From Sedimentitalea sp042687825 (GTDB lineage: Bacteria > Pseudomonadota > Alphaproteobacteria > Rhodobacterales > Rhodobacteraceae), in contig NZ_JBHUQE010000030.1 in assembly GCF_042687825.1 (NCBI RefSeq), positions 1-25,747 of the forward strand: 25,747 nt of DNA. Reading direction: 5' to 3'. Below are positions 7,964-14,835 of the stretch, piece by piece. The number at the start of each line of letters is the position of its first letter. Within the stretch, counting starts at the first letter, position 1. Under the pieces are notes generated by a model. It saw only the letters and a list, made by a program, of their open reading frames with translations. It did no database searches and was not told the origin of the DNA. Made by a program: the position numbers and the translations under genes.

Positions 7964-8944
7964 ATGAATGTCAAAAATATCCGCTGGACCCGCGACGCCG
8001 CACAGGCCGTGCATGATCTGCCCGTGATGGATTTGCTCTATCGTGCACAGACGGTGCATCGCGAAAACTTTGATCCCAACCGGATTCAGACCTCCAGGCT
8101 GTTGTCCATCAAGACCGGCGGCTGCGCCGAAGACTGTGCCTATTGTTCGCAATCGGCCCGCAACGGGTCGGATCTGCCTGCCACCAAACTGATCGAGGTT
8201 CAGCGCGTTCTGACCGAGGCGCGCAAGGCCCGCGATGGCGGTGCCACCCGGTTTTGCATGGGGGCGGCCTGGCGCGAACCCAAAGCCCGGGACATGGATG
8301 CGCTGGTGGCCATGGTCCAGGGCGTCAAGGCGCTGGGCATGGAAAGCTGCATGACCCTGGGCATGCTGGATGACGGTCAGGTCGTTCAGCTGCGCGATGC
8401 CGGGCTGGACTATTACAACCACAATATCGATACGTCCGAGCGATATTATTCCAAGGTCATCACCACCCGCCGCTTTGCCGACCGGATCGACACGATGAAC
8501 CGCGTCCAGGCGGCCGGAATCAAGGTCTGCTCGGGCGGTATCCTTGGCATGGGAGAGGCGGTCGGCGACCGGGTCGACATGCTGGTGACGCTGGCCAACA
8601 TGGCGCCGCCACCGGACTCGGTGCCGATCAACATGCTGATGCCGCAGGCGAACACACCGCTGGCGGATGCCCGGCCGATTGACCCCATCGCCTTTGTGCG
8701 GACAATCGCCACCGCCCGTATCCTGATGCCGCGCTCCTATGTTCGCTTGTCCGCCGGGCGCAGCGAGATGAGCGATGAAATGCAGGCCATGTGCTTTCTG
8801 GCCGGCGCAAATTCGATCTTTGTCGGCGAAACCCTTCTGACGGCGGAAAACCCGGAGGAAGATCGTGATGCGGTTCTGCTGGCCAAGCTTGGTCTTGAGG
8901 CCGAACGTCCAGAGGAGCAGACCCTCGCGGACGCCGCGGAATGA
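7964..8944 (+). CDS. bioB: Biotin synthase (radical SAM)
   Basis: BioB inserts sulfur into dethiobiotin in the last step of biotin synthesis, using a radical-SAM [4Fe-4S] cluster and an auxiliary [2Fe-2S] cluster as sulfur donor. The cluster motif CxxxCxxC is at Cys54, Cys58 and Cys61 (GGCAEDCAYCSQS). YYNHNIDTS and the C-terminal RLSAGRSEMSDE, with the conserved Arg of the auxiliary cluster site, are typical. The 326-residue length is normal. The ATG at 7964 gives the expected N-terminus IRWTRDAAQAVHDLP within a few residues; an upstream in-frame extension reads as noncoding. The ribosome binding site is weak and distant (AGGA, 13 bases). It is the first gene of the operon, behind BioR-like boxes, and overlaps bioF by four bases (ATGA). 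Confidence 0.97.
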   Translation: MNVKNIRWTRDAAQAVHDLPVMDLLYRAQTVHRENFDPNRIQTSRLLSIKTGGCAEDCAYCSQSARNGSDLPATKLIEVQRVLTEARKARDGGATRFCMGAAWREPKARDMDALVAMVQGVKALGMESCMTLGMLDDGQVVQLRDAGLDYYNHNIDTSERYYSKVITTRRFADRIDTMNRVQAAGIKVCSGGILGMGEAVGDRVDMLVTLANMAPPPDSVPINMLMPQANTPLADARPIDPIAFVRTIATARILMPRSYVRLSAGRSEMSDEMQAMCFLAGANSIFVGETLLTAENPEEDRDAVLLAKLGLEAERPEEQTLADAAE

Positions 8945-10074
8945 ACGCGGTCGACCGTCTGGGCGCCCTGCTGGATACGCTGGACAGCCGGCACCGCCGT
9001 CGGGTGCTGTCGCCCCGGCAAGGGTTGGATTTCGCGTCCAACGACTATCTGGGCCTGGCCGGTTCACAACTGTTGGGGCAGGCGGCGCAGCAGGCGCTGG
9101 ACCGTGGCGTGCCTCTGGGTTCGGGCGGGTCGCGCCTGTTGCGGGGCAACCATCCGGAACACGAGGCGCTGGAACAGAAGGCGGCGGCGTTTTTCGGGGC
9201 CGAGGCCGCTTTGTTCATGGGGGGCGGGTTTCAGGCCAACCAGGCGATCTTTTCGGCTCTGCCGGCGGCAGAGGATCTGGTGCTGCACGATGTGCTGGTA
9301 CATGCCAGCGCGCATGAGGGCATGCGGGCAGGCCGGGCTCAGACGCATGCGTTCCGCCACAACGACCCGGGTGACGCCCGGCGCGCCGCTGCAACGTGGC
9401 GCGCGGCCGGCGGTTCAGGTCAAATCTGGATCGCGGTGGAAAGCGTCTATTCGATGCAGGGGGATTTCGCACCGCTTCAGGAACTGTCCGCGTTGGCCCG
9501 CGAATGGGATGCCGTGCTGGTCGTGGACGAAGCCCATGCCACCGGCGTTTACGGACCCCGGGGCAGGGGGCGGGCGCACGGGCTGGATGCGGAACTGGTG
9601 ACGCTGCACACCTGCGGCAAGGGGCTGGGCGTGTCCGGTGGCCTGATCTGCGGGCCACAGGTGATGATCGAAACCCTGATCAACCGCGCGCGCCCCTTTG
9701 TCTATGCGACAGCCCCGGCGCCGTTCACGGCAGCCCTGGCAAGCGCGGCGCTTGATTTGCTGCAATCCAACCGGAACCTGGCGCAGGCCGCGCGCCAGCG
9801 TATTCGCCATGCCCATGACGCCGCGCGGCACCATGGCATCGCGCAAAAGGCGCTGTGCAGCCAGATCATTCCGGTCATTCTGGGCGATGACGTCCGCACG
9901 ATGGCGACGGCTGCCGCGCTTCAGGCTGAGGGGTTCGATGTGCGGGGCATTCGCCCGCCGACCGTCCCGCGCGGCACGTCGCGGCTGCGGGTATCGATCA
10001 CCGGAAATGTCGACAATTCCGAAATCACGGCCCTGTTCCAGACCCTCGCCGATCTGCAGAGCGCTGCCGCATGA
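8941..10074 (+). CDS. bioF: 8-amino-7-oxononanoate synthase
   Basis: BioF is a PLP enzyme that condenses pimeloyl-ACP (or -CoA) with L-alanine to 8-amino-7-oxononanoate. The 377-residue protein shows the AONS/alpha-oxoamine synthase features: the early FASNDYLGLA (31-40), SGGSRLLRGNHPEHEALE (61-78), VVDEAHATGVYG (194-205, with D196 and H199 contacting PLP) and the PLP lysine K227 in HTCGKGLGVSGG. The start overlaps the bioB stop as ATGA and the end overlaps bioD in the same way, showing translational coupling. Nothing is missing. Alternative family members (KBL, ALAS, SPT) are unlikely given the position between bioB and bioD. Confidence 0.95.
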   Translation: MNAVDRLGALLDTLDSRHRRRVLSPRQGLDFASNDYLGLAGSQLLGQAAQQALDRGVPLGSGGSRLLRGNHPEHEALEQKAAAFFGAEAALFMGGGFQANQAIFSALPAAEDLVLHDVLVHASAHEGMRAGRAQTHAFRHNDPGDARRAAATWRAAGGSGQIWIAVESVYSMQGDFAPLQELSALAREWDAVLVVDEAHATGVYGPRGRGRAHGLDAELVTLHTCGKGLGVSGGLICGPQVMIETLINRARPFVYATAPAPFTAALASAALDLLQSNRNLAQAARQRIRHAHDAARHHGIAQKALCSQIIPVILGDDVRTMATAAALQAEGFDVRGIRPPTVPRGTSRLRVSITGNVDNSEITALFQTLADLQSAAA

Positions 10075-10691
10075 ACGCGCTGATCGTCACGGGCACCGAC
10101 ACCGGTGTCGGCAAAACCGTCTTTGCGGCTGGTCTGACGGCTGCGCTGGGTGCCAGCTATTGGAAACCGGTGCAGTCCGGTCTGGCAGAGACCACGGACG
10201 GCGAAACGGTGCGGAACCTGACCGGGCCCCCGGTACTGCCCGAAGCCTATCGCCTGGCCATGCCGGCCTCGCCGCATCTGTCTGCCGAAGATATGGGGGT
10301 CGAGATCGATCTGGCCCGTCTGACGCTGCCGTCGGTCAGGGGGCCGCTGGTCGTCGAAGGCGCCGGCGGGGTCATGGTGCCGCTGAACCGCCGGTCCTTC
10401 TTTCTTGATCTTTTTGTCCGGTGGCGGGCGCCTGTCATACTGGTTGCCCGCACCGCACTGGGAACGATCAACCATACTGCCCTTTCGCTGAGCGCGCTGC
10501 GCGGCGCAGGCTGCGCCGTTGCCGGCGTAGTATTTGTCGGGGATCGTGCCCCGGACGTTGAGCAGTCGGTTGCCGAAATGTGTCAGGTGCGGCACCTTGG
10601 GCGGCTGCCGCAGATCGAGCCGCTGACGGGGCCAGCCCTGACCGCGGCCTTTGACGCGATCGATGTCCGGACAATCCGGAGTTTCCTGTGA
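10071..10691 (+). CDS. bioD: Dethiobiotin synthetase
   Basis: BioD closes the ureido ring of 7,8-diaminononanoate with CO2 and ATP, giving dethiobiotin. The 206-residue protein has the P-loop TGTDTGVGKTVFAAGL (residues 7-22, K15), the KPVQSG substrate motif (32-37) and the family motif VEGAGGVMVPL near residue 98. The length is slightly short compared with about 225 for E. coli BioD, mainly because the segment between the substrate motif and the acidic motif is compact. It overlaps bioF (ATGA) and bioA (GTGA), so expression is coupled. Confidence 0.94.
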   Translation: MNALIVTGTDTGVGKTVFAAGLTAALGASYWKPVQSGLAETTDGETVRNLTGPPVLPEAYRLAMPASPHLSAEDMGVEIDLARLTLPSVRGPLVVEGAGGVMVPLNRRSFFLDLFVRWRAPVILVARTALGTINHTALSLSALRGAGCAVAGVVFVGDRAPDVEQSVAEMCQVRHLGRLPQIEPLTGPALTAAFDAIDVRTIRSFL

Positions 10692-11974
10692 CCCCGCTGG
10701 AGTTTGACGCCCGCCACCTGTGGCATCCCTATACCAACGTGCTGGATCCCGGCGCGATGCATCTGATCAGCGAAACCACGGGGGTCTGGCTGATCCGCGA
10801 TGACGGCACCCGGATGATCGACGCCATGTCGTCCTGGTGGTGCACGGTGCACGGGCACCGTCACCCGGCCATCATCGCGGCGATGCAGGCGCAACTGGCG
10901 CAGATGCCGCACGTGATGTTCGGCGGCCTGACCCACGAACCGGCCATCGCTCTGGGCCGCAGGCTGATCGGTTTTCTGCCGACCGGTCTGGACCGGATTT
11001 TCTTCAGTGACAGCGGCTCGGTTGCGATCGAGGTCGCGCTGAAAATGGCGGTGCAGTACCAGATCGCCATGGGGCGCGCCGAACGGACAGAATTCGCGAC
11101 GATCCGGGGCGGATATCATGGCGATACATGGAAGGCGATGAGCGTCTGCGATCCCGTCAACGGCATGCATGGTCTGTTTCGCGGCGCCCTCTCGATCCAG
11201 CATTTCCTGCCGCGCCCGCCGATCCCGTTTGGCGGGGACTGGACCGAGGATGCGGCCGACAACGGGCTGGGCGCTCTGGAACGGCTGCTTGCAGCCAAGG
11301 GCGCGCGGATCGCGGCGGTGATTCTGGAACCCGTGGTGCAGGGGGCGGGGGGCATGTATTTCTATCATCCGGCCTGGCTGCGGGGGGCGCGCGCGCTGTG
11401 CGACGCGCATGGCGTGCTGTTGATCCTGGACGAGATCGCTACCGGCTTTGGGCGCACGGGCGAGATGTTCGCGATGGATCATGCGGGTGTCGAGCCGGAC
11501 ATCCTGTGCCTGGGCAAGGCTCTGACCGGCGGCCATATCACGCTGGCCGCGACCATCGCGACCGAGCCGGTGGCACGGGGGATTGGCGAGAGCGAGGCCG
11601 GGGTTCTCATGCACGGGCCAACCTATATGGCCAATCCTCTGGCCTGCGCCGCCGGCGTGGCCAGCCTGGATCAACTGGCCCGAGGCGACTGGCGCAACGC
11701 GGTCGCCCGGATTGCCGACCAGCTTTGGCAGCAACTCGGCCCGGCGCGCCGACTGCCCGGCGTTGCCGATGTCCGGGTGCTGGGCGCAATCGGCGTGATC
11801 GAAATGAAGGACCGGGTTGATCCGGCCATCGCCCATCGGCGGGCACCGGAAACCGGCGTCTGGCTGCGCCCTTTTGGGCGCAACATCTACTGCATGCCGC
11901 CTTATATCATCTGCCCCGATGAACTGAGCCGCGTGACAGCGGCCATGACCGACCTGGCGGGGGGCGCCCGATGA
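10688..11974 (+). CDS. bioA: Adenosylmethionine-8-amino-7-oxononanoate aminotransferase
   Basis: BioA is a class III PLP aminotransferase that uses SAM as amino donor to make 7,8-diaminopelargonate. The 428-residue protein begins with HLWHPYTNV (10-18), followed by MSSWWCTVHGHRHP (47-60) and GGYHGDTWKAMSVCDP (141-156), all typical of BioA rather than of BioK-like lysine-dependent enzymes. LDEIATGFGRTG (247-258) holds the PLP-contacting Asp248, and LGKALTGG holds the Schiff-base Lys277. The start is a GTG that overlaps the bioD stop (GTGA); no ATG fits. The 3' end overlaps bioG. Confidence 0.95.
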   Translation: MTPLEFDARHLWHPYTNVLDPGAMHLISETTGVWLIRDDGTRMIDAMSSWWCTVHGHRHPAIIAAMQAQLAQMPHVMFGGLTHEPAIALGRRLIGFLPTGLDRIFFSDSGSVAIEVALKMAVQYQIAMGRAERTEFATIRGGYHGDTWKAMSVCDPVNGMHGLFRGALSIQHFLPRPPIPFGGDWTEDAADNGLGALERLLAAKGARIAAVILEPVVQGAGGMYFYHPAWLRGARALCDAHGVLLILDEIATGFGRTGEMFAMDHAGVEPDILCLGKALTGGHITLAATIATEPVARGIGESEAGVLMHGPTYMANPLACAAGVASLDQLARGDWRNAVARIADQLWQQLGPARRLPGVADVRVLGAIGVIEMKDRVDPAIAHRRAPETGVWLRPFGRNIYCMPPYIICPDELSRVTAAMTDLAGGAR

Positions 11975-12591
11975 ACCGCCACTGGTTGCACCGCACCGGC
12001 CGGTCGGACCTGATCCTGGTCTTTGGCGGCTGGGCGCTTGGCGCCGGTCCGTTCCGTGGACTGACAGGTGTCTGCGATGTCCTGCTGGTGGACGACTATA
12101 CATCGCTGGACGACCCACTGCCGGAACTGGCGCAGTACGACCGGGTCGATCTGCTGAGCTTTTCCTTTGGCGTGGCTTCGGCTGCCCATTGGCTGGAAAG
12201 GGTGGGGGTTCGGCCCAACCGGCTGGTCGCCGTCAGCGGTACGCTTTTTCCGGCCGATACAGAACATGGTATCGCGCCGGACACCGTCCGGGCCACTGCC
12301 GAACATCTTTGTGCAGACAGCTTTGCAAGGTTTTGCCGCCGGGCCGGTCAGCGCGGGCCGATACCTGCGATCGATATCGGCGCGGCGCGGGCGGAACTAT
12401 ACGCTGTGATCGATCGTGGACCCGCCCCGGAAACCACCTTTGACCGCGTCTGGATCCCCGACCGCGACCGGATCGTTCCCACCCACGCGCAAATAGCGGC
12501 CTGGCGCCGGCGGCCGGATGCCGTCAGGTGTATTCCGGGCGGGCATGTGCCGTTTCGGCCCGGACAACGCTGGGCGGAGTGGCTCGCATGA
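11971..12591 (+). CDS. bioG: Pimeloyl-ACP methyl ester esterase, BioG type (DUF452)
   Basis: BioG removes the methyl group from pimeloyl-ACP methyl ester, ending the BioC-started chain-building phase and releasing pimeloyl-ACP for BioF; it replaces BioH in many bacteria. The 206-residue protein has an alpha/beta-hydrolase pattern: VFGGWAL near residue 17, a nucleophile elbow LLSFSFGVAS with the likely catalytic Ser65, an acidic candidate D166 in IPDRDRIVP, and the C-terminal His192 in GGHVPF. The elbow is SxSxG rather than the standard GxSxG, in line with the atypical elbows of this family. It sits between bioA and bioC with four-base overlaps on both sides, which strongly supports the call despite low conservation. 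Confidence 0.88.
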   Translation: MNRHWLHRTGRSDLILVFGGWALGAGPFRGLTGVCDVLLVDDYTSLDDPLPELAQYDRVDLLSFSFGVASAAHWLERVGVRPNRLVAVSGTLFPADTEHGIAPDTVRATAEHLCADSFARFCRRAGQRGPIPAIDIGAARAELYAVIDRGPAPETTFDRVWIPDRDRIVPTHAQIAAWRRRPDAVRCIPGGHVPFRPGQRWAEWLA

Positions 12592-13346
12592 GCGCGGCGC
12601 TGACCGACCGGGTGCAACGCAGTTTTAGCCGCAGCTTTCGGTCCTATCACGATGAGGCCGGCCAGCAGGCCCGGATCGCCGAACGGCTGGTCAGCGACCT
12701 GCAAGGCTGCGGCGCGCCGCGCCGCTTTGCCAATGCGCTGGAACTGGGTTGCGGCACCGGCCACCTGACGCGCCGGCTGTGCCGGGACTTTGGCTTTGGG
12801 ACGTTGCATCTCAACGATCTGGCCCCCGAAGCCCGCTTGACCGCACGCGCGGCGGGGGCTGCCTTTCTTTTGGGCGATGCAACGGATATTGACTGGCCCG
12901 AACCGCTTGGCCTGGTGGCCTCGGCTTCGATGATCCAGTGGTTGCATGACCCGTCGCTGTTGCTAAGCAAGGCGGCGGCGGCGCTCGCTCCGGGGGGATG
13001 GCTGGCGGTTTCCGGTTTCGGGCCACTGCAATACCGCGAACTGGCGCGGATCGGGTCCTCTGCCAAAGCGCCGGGCCTGTGCCGCTCCGAGGATTTGGCG
13101 GCGGCTGTCGATCGGCAAATGGAAGTCGTCCTGGCCGCAGAAAAGGTCCAGCAGGTGCATTTTGCGACCCCGCGCCAGGTGCTGGAACATCTGCGGAAAA
13201 CCGGTGTGAACGGCCGCGCGGGAAAGCCGTGGACCAAGTCCACTCTGGCGCGGTTCACGAACCGGTATGTCCGGCATTTCGGGACGGCCGCGGGCGTACC
13301 GTTGACGTATCACCCGGTGTGGATCATCGCGCGCAAACCGGGTTGA
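12588..13346 (+). CDS. bioC: Malonyl-ACP O-methyltransferase
   Basis: BioC methylates the free carboxyl of malonyl-ACP with SAM so that fatty acid synthase can extend it to pimeloyl-ACP methyl ester. The 252-residue class I methyltransferase has the N-terminal RVQRSFSRSFRSYHDEAGQQ typical of BioC, SAM motif I LELGCGTGHLT (51-61), the second acidic region LHLNDLAPEA, and the BioC-like SASMIQWLHDP motif. I chose the ATG at 12588, which overlaps the bioG stop as ATGA like every other junction in the operon; an in-frame ATG at 12528 would add 20 residues lying within bioG. It is the last operon gene and converges on the GntR gene 30 bases away. Confidence 0.93.
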   Translation: MSAALTDRVQRSFSRSFRSYHDEAGQQARIAERLVSDLQGCGAPRRFANALELGCGTGHLTRRLCRDFGFGTLHLNDLAPEARLTARAAGAAFLLGDATDIDWPEPLGLVASASMIQWLHDPSLLLSKAAAALAPGGWLAVSGFGPLQYRELARIGSSAKAPGLCRSEDLAAAVDRQMEVVLAAEKVQQVHFATPRQVLEHLRKTGVNGRAGKPWTKSTLARFTNRYVRHFGTAAGVPLTYHPVWIIARKPG

Positions 13347-13376
13347 TCCGGACTTGGTCGCAGCGCCGCGGCGTAC

Positions 13377-13985
13377 TCAGGGCAGGCGGGCCAGATGGCG
13401 CTGCATGACCGCGCGGGCACGGTCGGGATCCCGGTCCTTGATCGCCGCCAGGATGGCCGCATGGTCCGGATCATTGCGCCGCTTCCACCGGGCCGTGTGG
13501 CGCTTGTTGAAGTGCCAGGCATAGAGCAGTTGCAGATTGCCGATCTCGGCCACAAGGCGCGGCATGGGGCAACCGGAAATGATGGCCGTGTGAAAGCGCC
13601 GGTTCGCGTCTTCCCATGCCTCCGAGGTTTCAGCGGCATTGCAGGCGTCATGCGCCTGTTCGATTTGCGCGATCTGTTCCTCCGTCAGATTGGGAACGGA
13701 CCGCTGCAACGCCACCGGCTCCAGCGCGCAACGCATCACCTTCAACTCTTCGATGGCGCTTTTGTCCATTGGCGCAACGCACATTCCCCGGCGTGGCAGG
13801 CTGACCGCCAATCCCTGCGACGACAATCGCAGCAATGCTTCACGGACCGTGACCTGGCTGACCCCGAACTCGCGGGCAATCAGATCCTGGCGAAGCTTTT
13901 CGCCCGGCAGAATGTCACCGCGTAGGATCTTGGTCGAGAGATTCTGCGCGATGTGTTCCGACTTTTTCGGCGGCGGTTCTGACAC
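13377..13985 (-). CDS. bioR: GntR-family (FCD/FadR-type) regulator, probable BioR
   Basis: The 202-residue protein has a GntR winged-helix domain (about residues 9-72; LRGDILPGEKLRQDLIAREF, then GVSQVTVREALLRL as recognition region) and an all-helical FCD-like domain with a metal/ligand pattern including DANRRFHTAI (126-135, H132) and H175 in PDHAAI. It converges on a bio operon whose promoter has an exact BioR box, so BioR is the best candidate; that assignment is inference from context. I chose the GTG start at 13985, with GGGAGG six bases upstream; an ATG at 14021 lacks a site and lies within a palindrome. If not BioR, it would be a generic FadR-family metabolic repressor. Confidence 0.75.
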   Translation of the reverse strand: MSEPPPKKSEHIAQNLSTKILRGDILPGEKLRQDLIAREFGVSQVTVREALLRLSSQGLAVSLPRRGMCVAPMDKSAIEELKVMRCALEPVALQRSVPNLTEEQIAQIEQAHDACNAAETSEAWEDANRRFHTAIISGCPMPRLVAEIGNLQLLYAWHFNKRHTARWKRRNDPDHAAILAAIKDRDPDRARAVMQRHLARLP

Positions 13986-14009
13986 CCGGCCTCCCTCAGC
14001 CCAGCGGGC

Positions 14010-14024
14010 GTTATTGTGCATAAC
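14010..14024. promoter_or_regulatory. Inverted repeat before the GntR gene, candidate autoregulatory operator
   Basis: GTTAT-TGTGC-ATAAC has 5-base perfect arms around a 5-base centre and lies 25 bases before the chosen GTG start. Overlapping it on the minus strand is TTGT-N5-ACAA, a spacing seen in some FadR-type GntR operators. It is not a BioR consensus box. Confidence 0.4.
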
Positions 14025-14031
14025 AAGTCAA

Positions 14032-14373
14032 TTATCGTGCCGCGTTCCGTTGAGCAACATCGCATCCAAATGCCGCGCGGCTCTCAAGACCCGTGACCCG
14101 CTCCCCTTTGTCGGACCACCTGGCTGGAGATTTTCCGGGGGTTTGAACTCGGGGCGGCCTGCCCAGACCCGAGCCGTTTATCAGCGAGATCGGAGGTTCT
14201 TTCCCGATTGCGCTGATAAGGCTGGCGTCCATGCCGCCATACTTGGCGCGCCACTTGTAAACCGTGGCGCTGCTCATGCCGTGCTCCCGGCACAGCTCGG
14301 ACACCGGCACGCCGCCCTCCATCTGCCGCAGGATAGCCATGATCTGGGCTTTAGTGAAAGGTGTCTTCTTCAT
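14032..14373 (-). pseudogene. Remnant of an IS3-family transposase OrfA
   Basis: The first about 50 codons match OrfA of IS3-family (IS407-like) elements: MKKTPFTKAQIMAILRQMEG, then the HTH segment PVSELCREHGMSSATVYKWRAKYGGMDASLI. The ATG at 14373 has an AGGAG site. Beyond MDASLI (about 14221) the expected leucine-zipper region is missing; the frame instead runs through a 42-base hairpin and unrelated sequence to a stop at 14032. No OrfB is present. At 14093, TGACCCGCTCCCC read inward on the plus strand resembles some IS3-family termini, so this may be an element with an internal deletion; I am less sure of that. Confidence 0.75.
14178..14219. repeat. 42-base imperfect hairpin at the break point of the OrfA remnant
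   Basis: TTATCAGCG (14178-14186) pairs perfectly with CGCTGATAA (14211-14219). After a one-base mismatch, the inner bases 14188-14193 pair with 14204-14209 (one G-T pair). The loop is about ten bases. It sits exactly where OrfA similarity ends. Confidence 0.7.
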
Positions 14374-14440
14374 CGGAATCTCCTCGTTCATCCTGCCGAG
14401 AAAATTCGACTTCCGCATCCCCCCTTAAGATCGGGGGGGA

Positions 14441-14785
14441 TTACCCCAGGACCGCGCGACCTACGACCTGCCGCCCGGCGATCTGGCCGAGAGCCGCACC
14501 ATGAAGGGTGGCGGAGCGGCGGGCGTCGCGATGGTCGGCGCTGCCGGTGTCGAGGTTGCGCAGCAGGTACTTACCGAGACGCAGCCCGCGATCCTGCCGC
14601 TGGTGCCGTATCTGAACACGCTGCGCTGGGTGTGCATCGCGGTCGCCCTCGGCGGTATCGCCGTCAATCCGTGGGCGAGAGGCGCGCTTCGCTACGGTGC
14701 CATCGCGCCGGCCTTCCGACGATGCTACGAAACCGCTCTGCCCGTCCCAAGCCAGCTTTCTTTGGCAAGGCCCAACAGAGCCTGA
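14441..14785 (+). pseudogene. C-terminal fragment of a phage-type membrane/lysis protein
   Basis: A plus-strand frame open from 14429 encodes DRATYDLPPGDLAESRTMKG, a Gly/Ala-rich stretch, then PYLNTLRWVCIAVALGGIAV with one transmembrane segment. This resembles the C-terminal tail of phage-encoded peptidoglycan hydrolases (GH108-like, with a holin-like membrane tail) of Rhodobacterales; that identification is from memory and tentative. The catalytic part is absent and no start is visible, and the sequence after about 14700 no longer looks like the family. It abuts the IS3 OrfA remnant, so this is probably a scar of a prophage or gene-transfer region. Confidence 0.5.
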
Positions 14786-14797
14786 GACGAACTTCAC

Positions 14798-14827
14798 CCC
14801 CGGCCACAACTGTTTCGGTAGCCGGGG
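14798..14827 (-). terminator. Possible terminator hairpin after the adhesin-like gene
   Basis: CCCCGGC (14798-14804) pairs with GCCGGGG (14821-14827) around a 16-base loop, just beyond the stop of the minus-strand gene at 14836. There is no T run, so this is weak. Confidence 0.3.
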
Positions 14828-14835
14828 CGTGGTGT

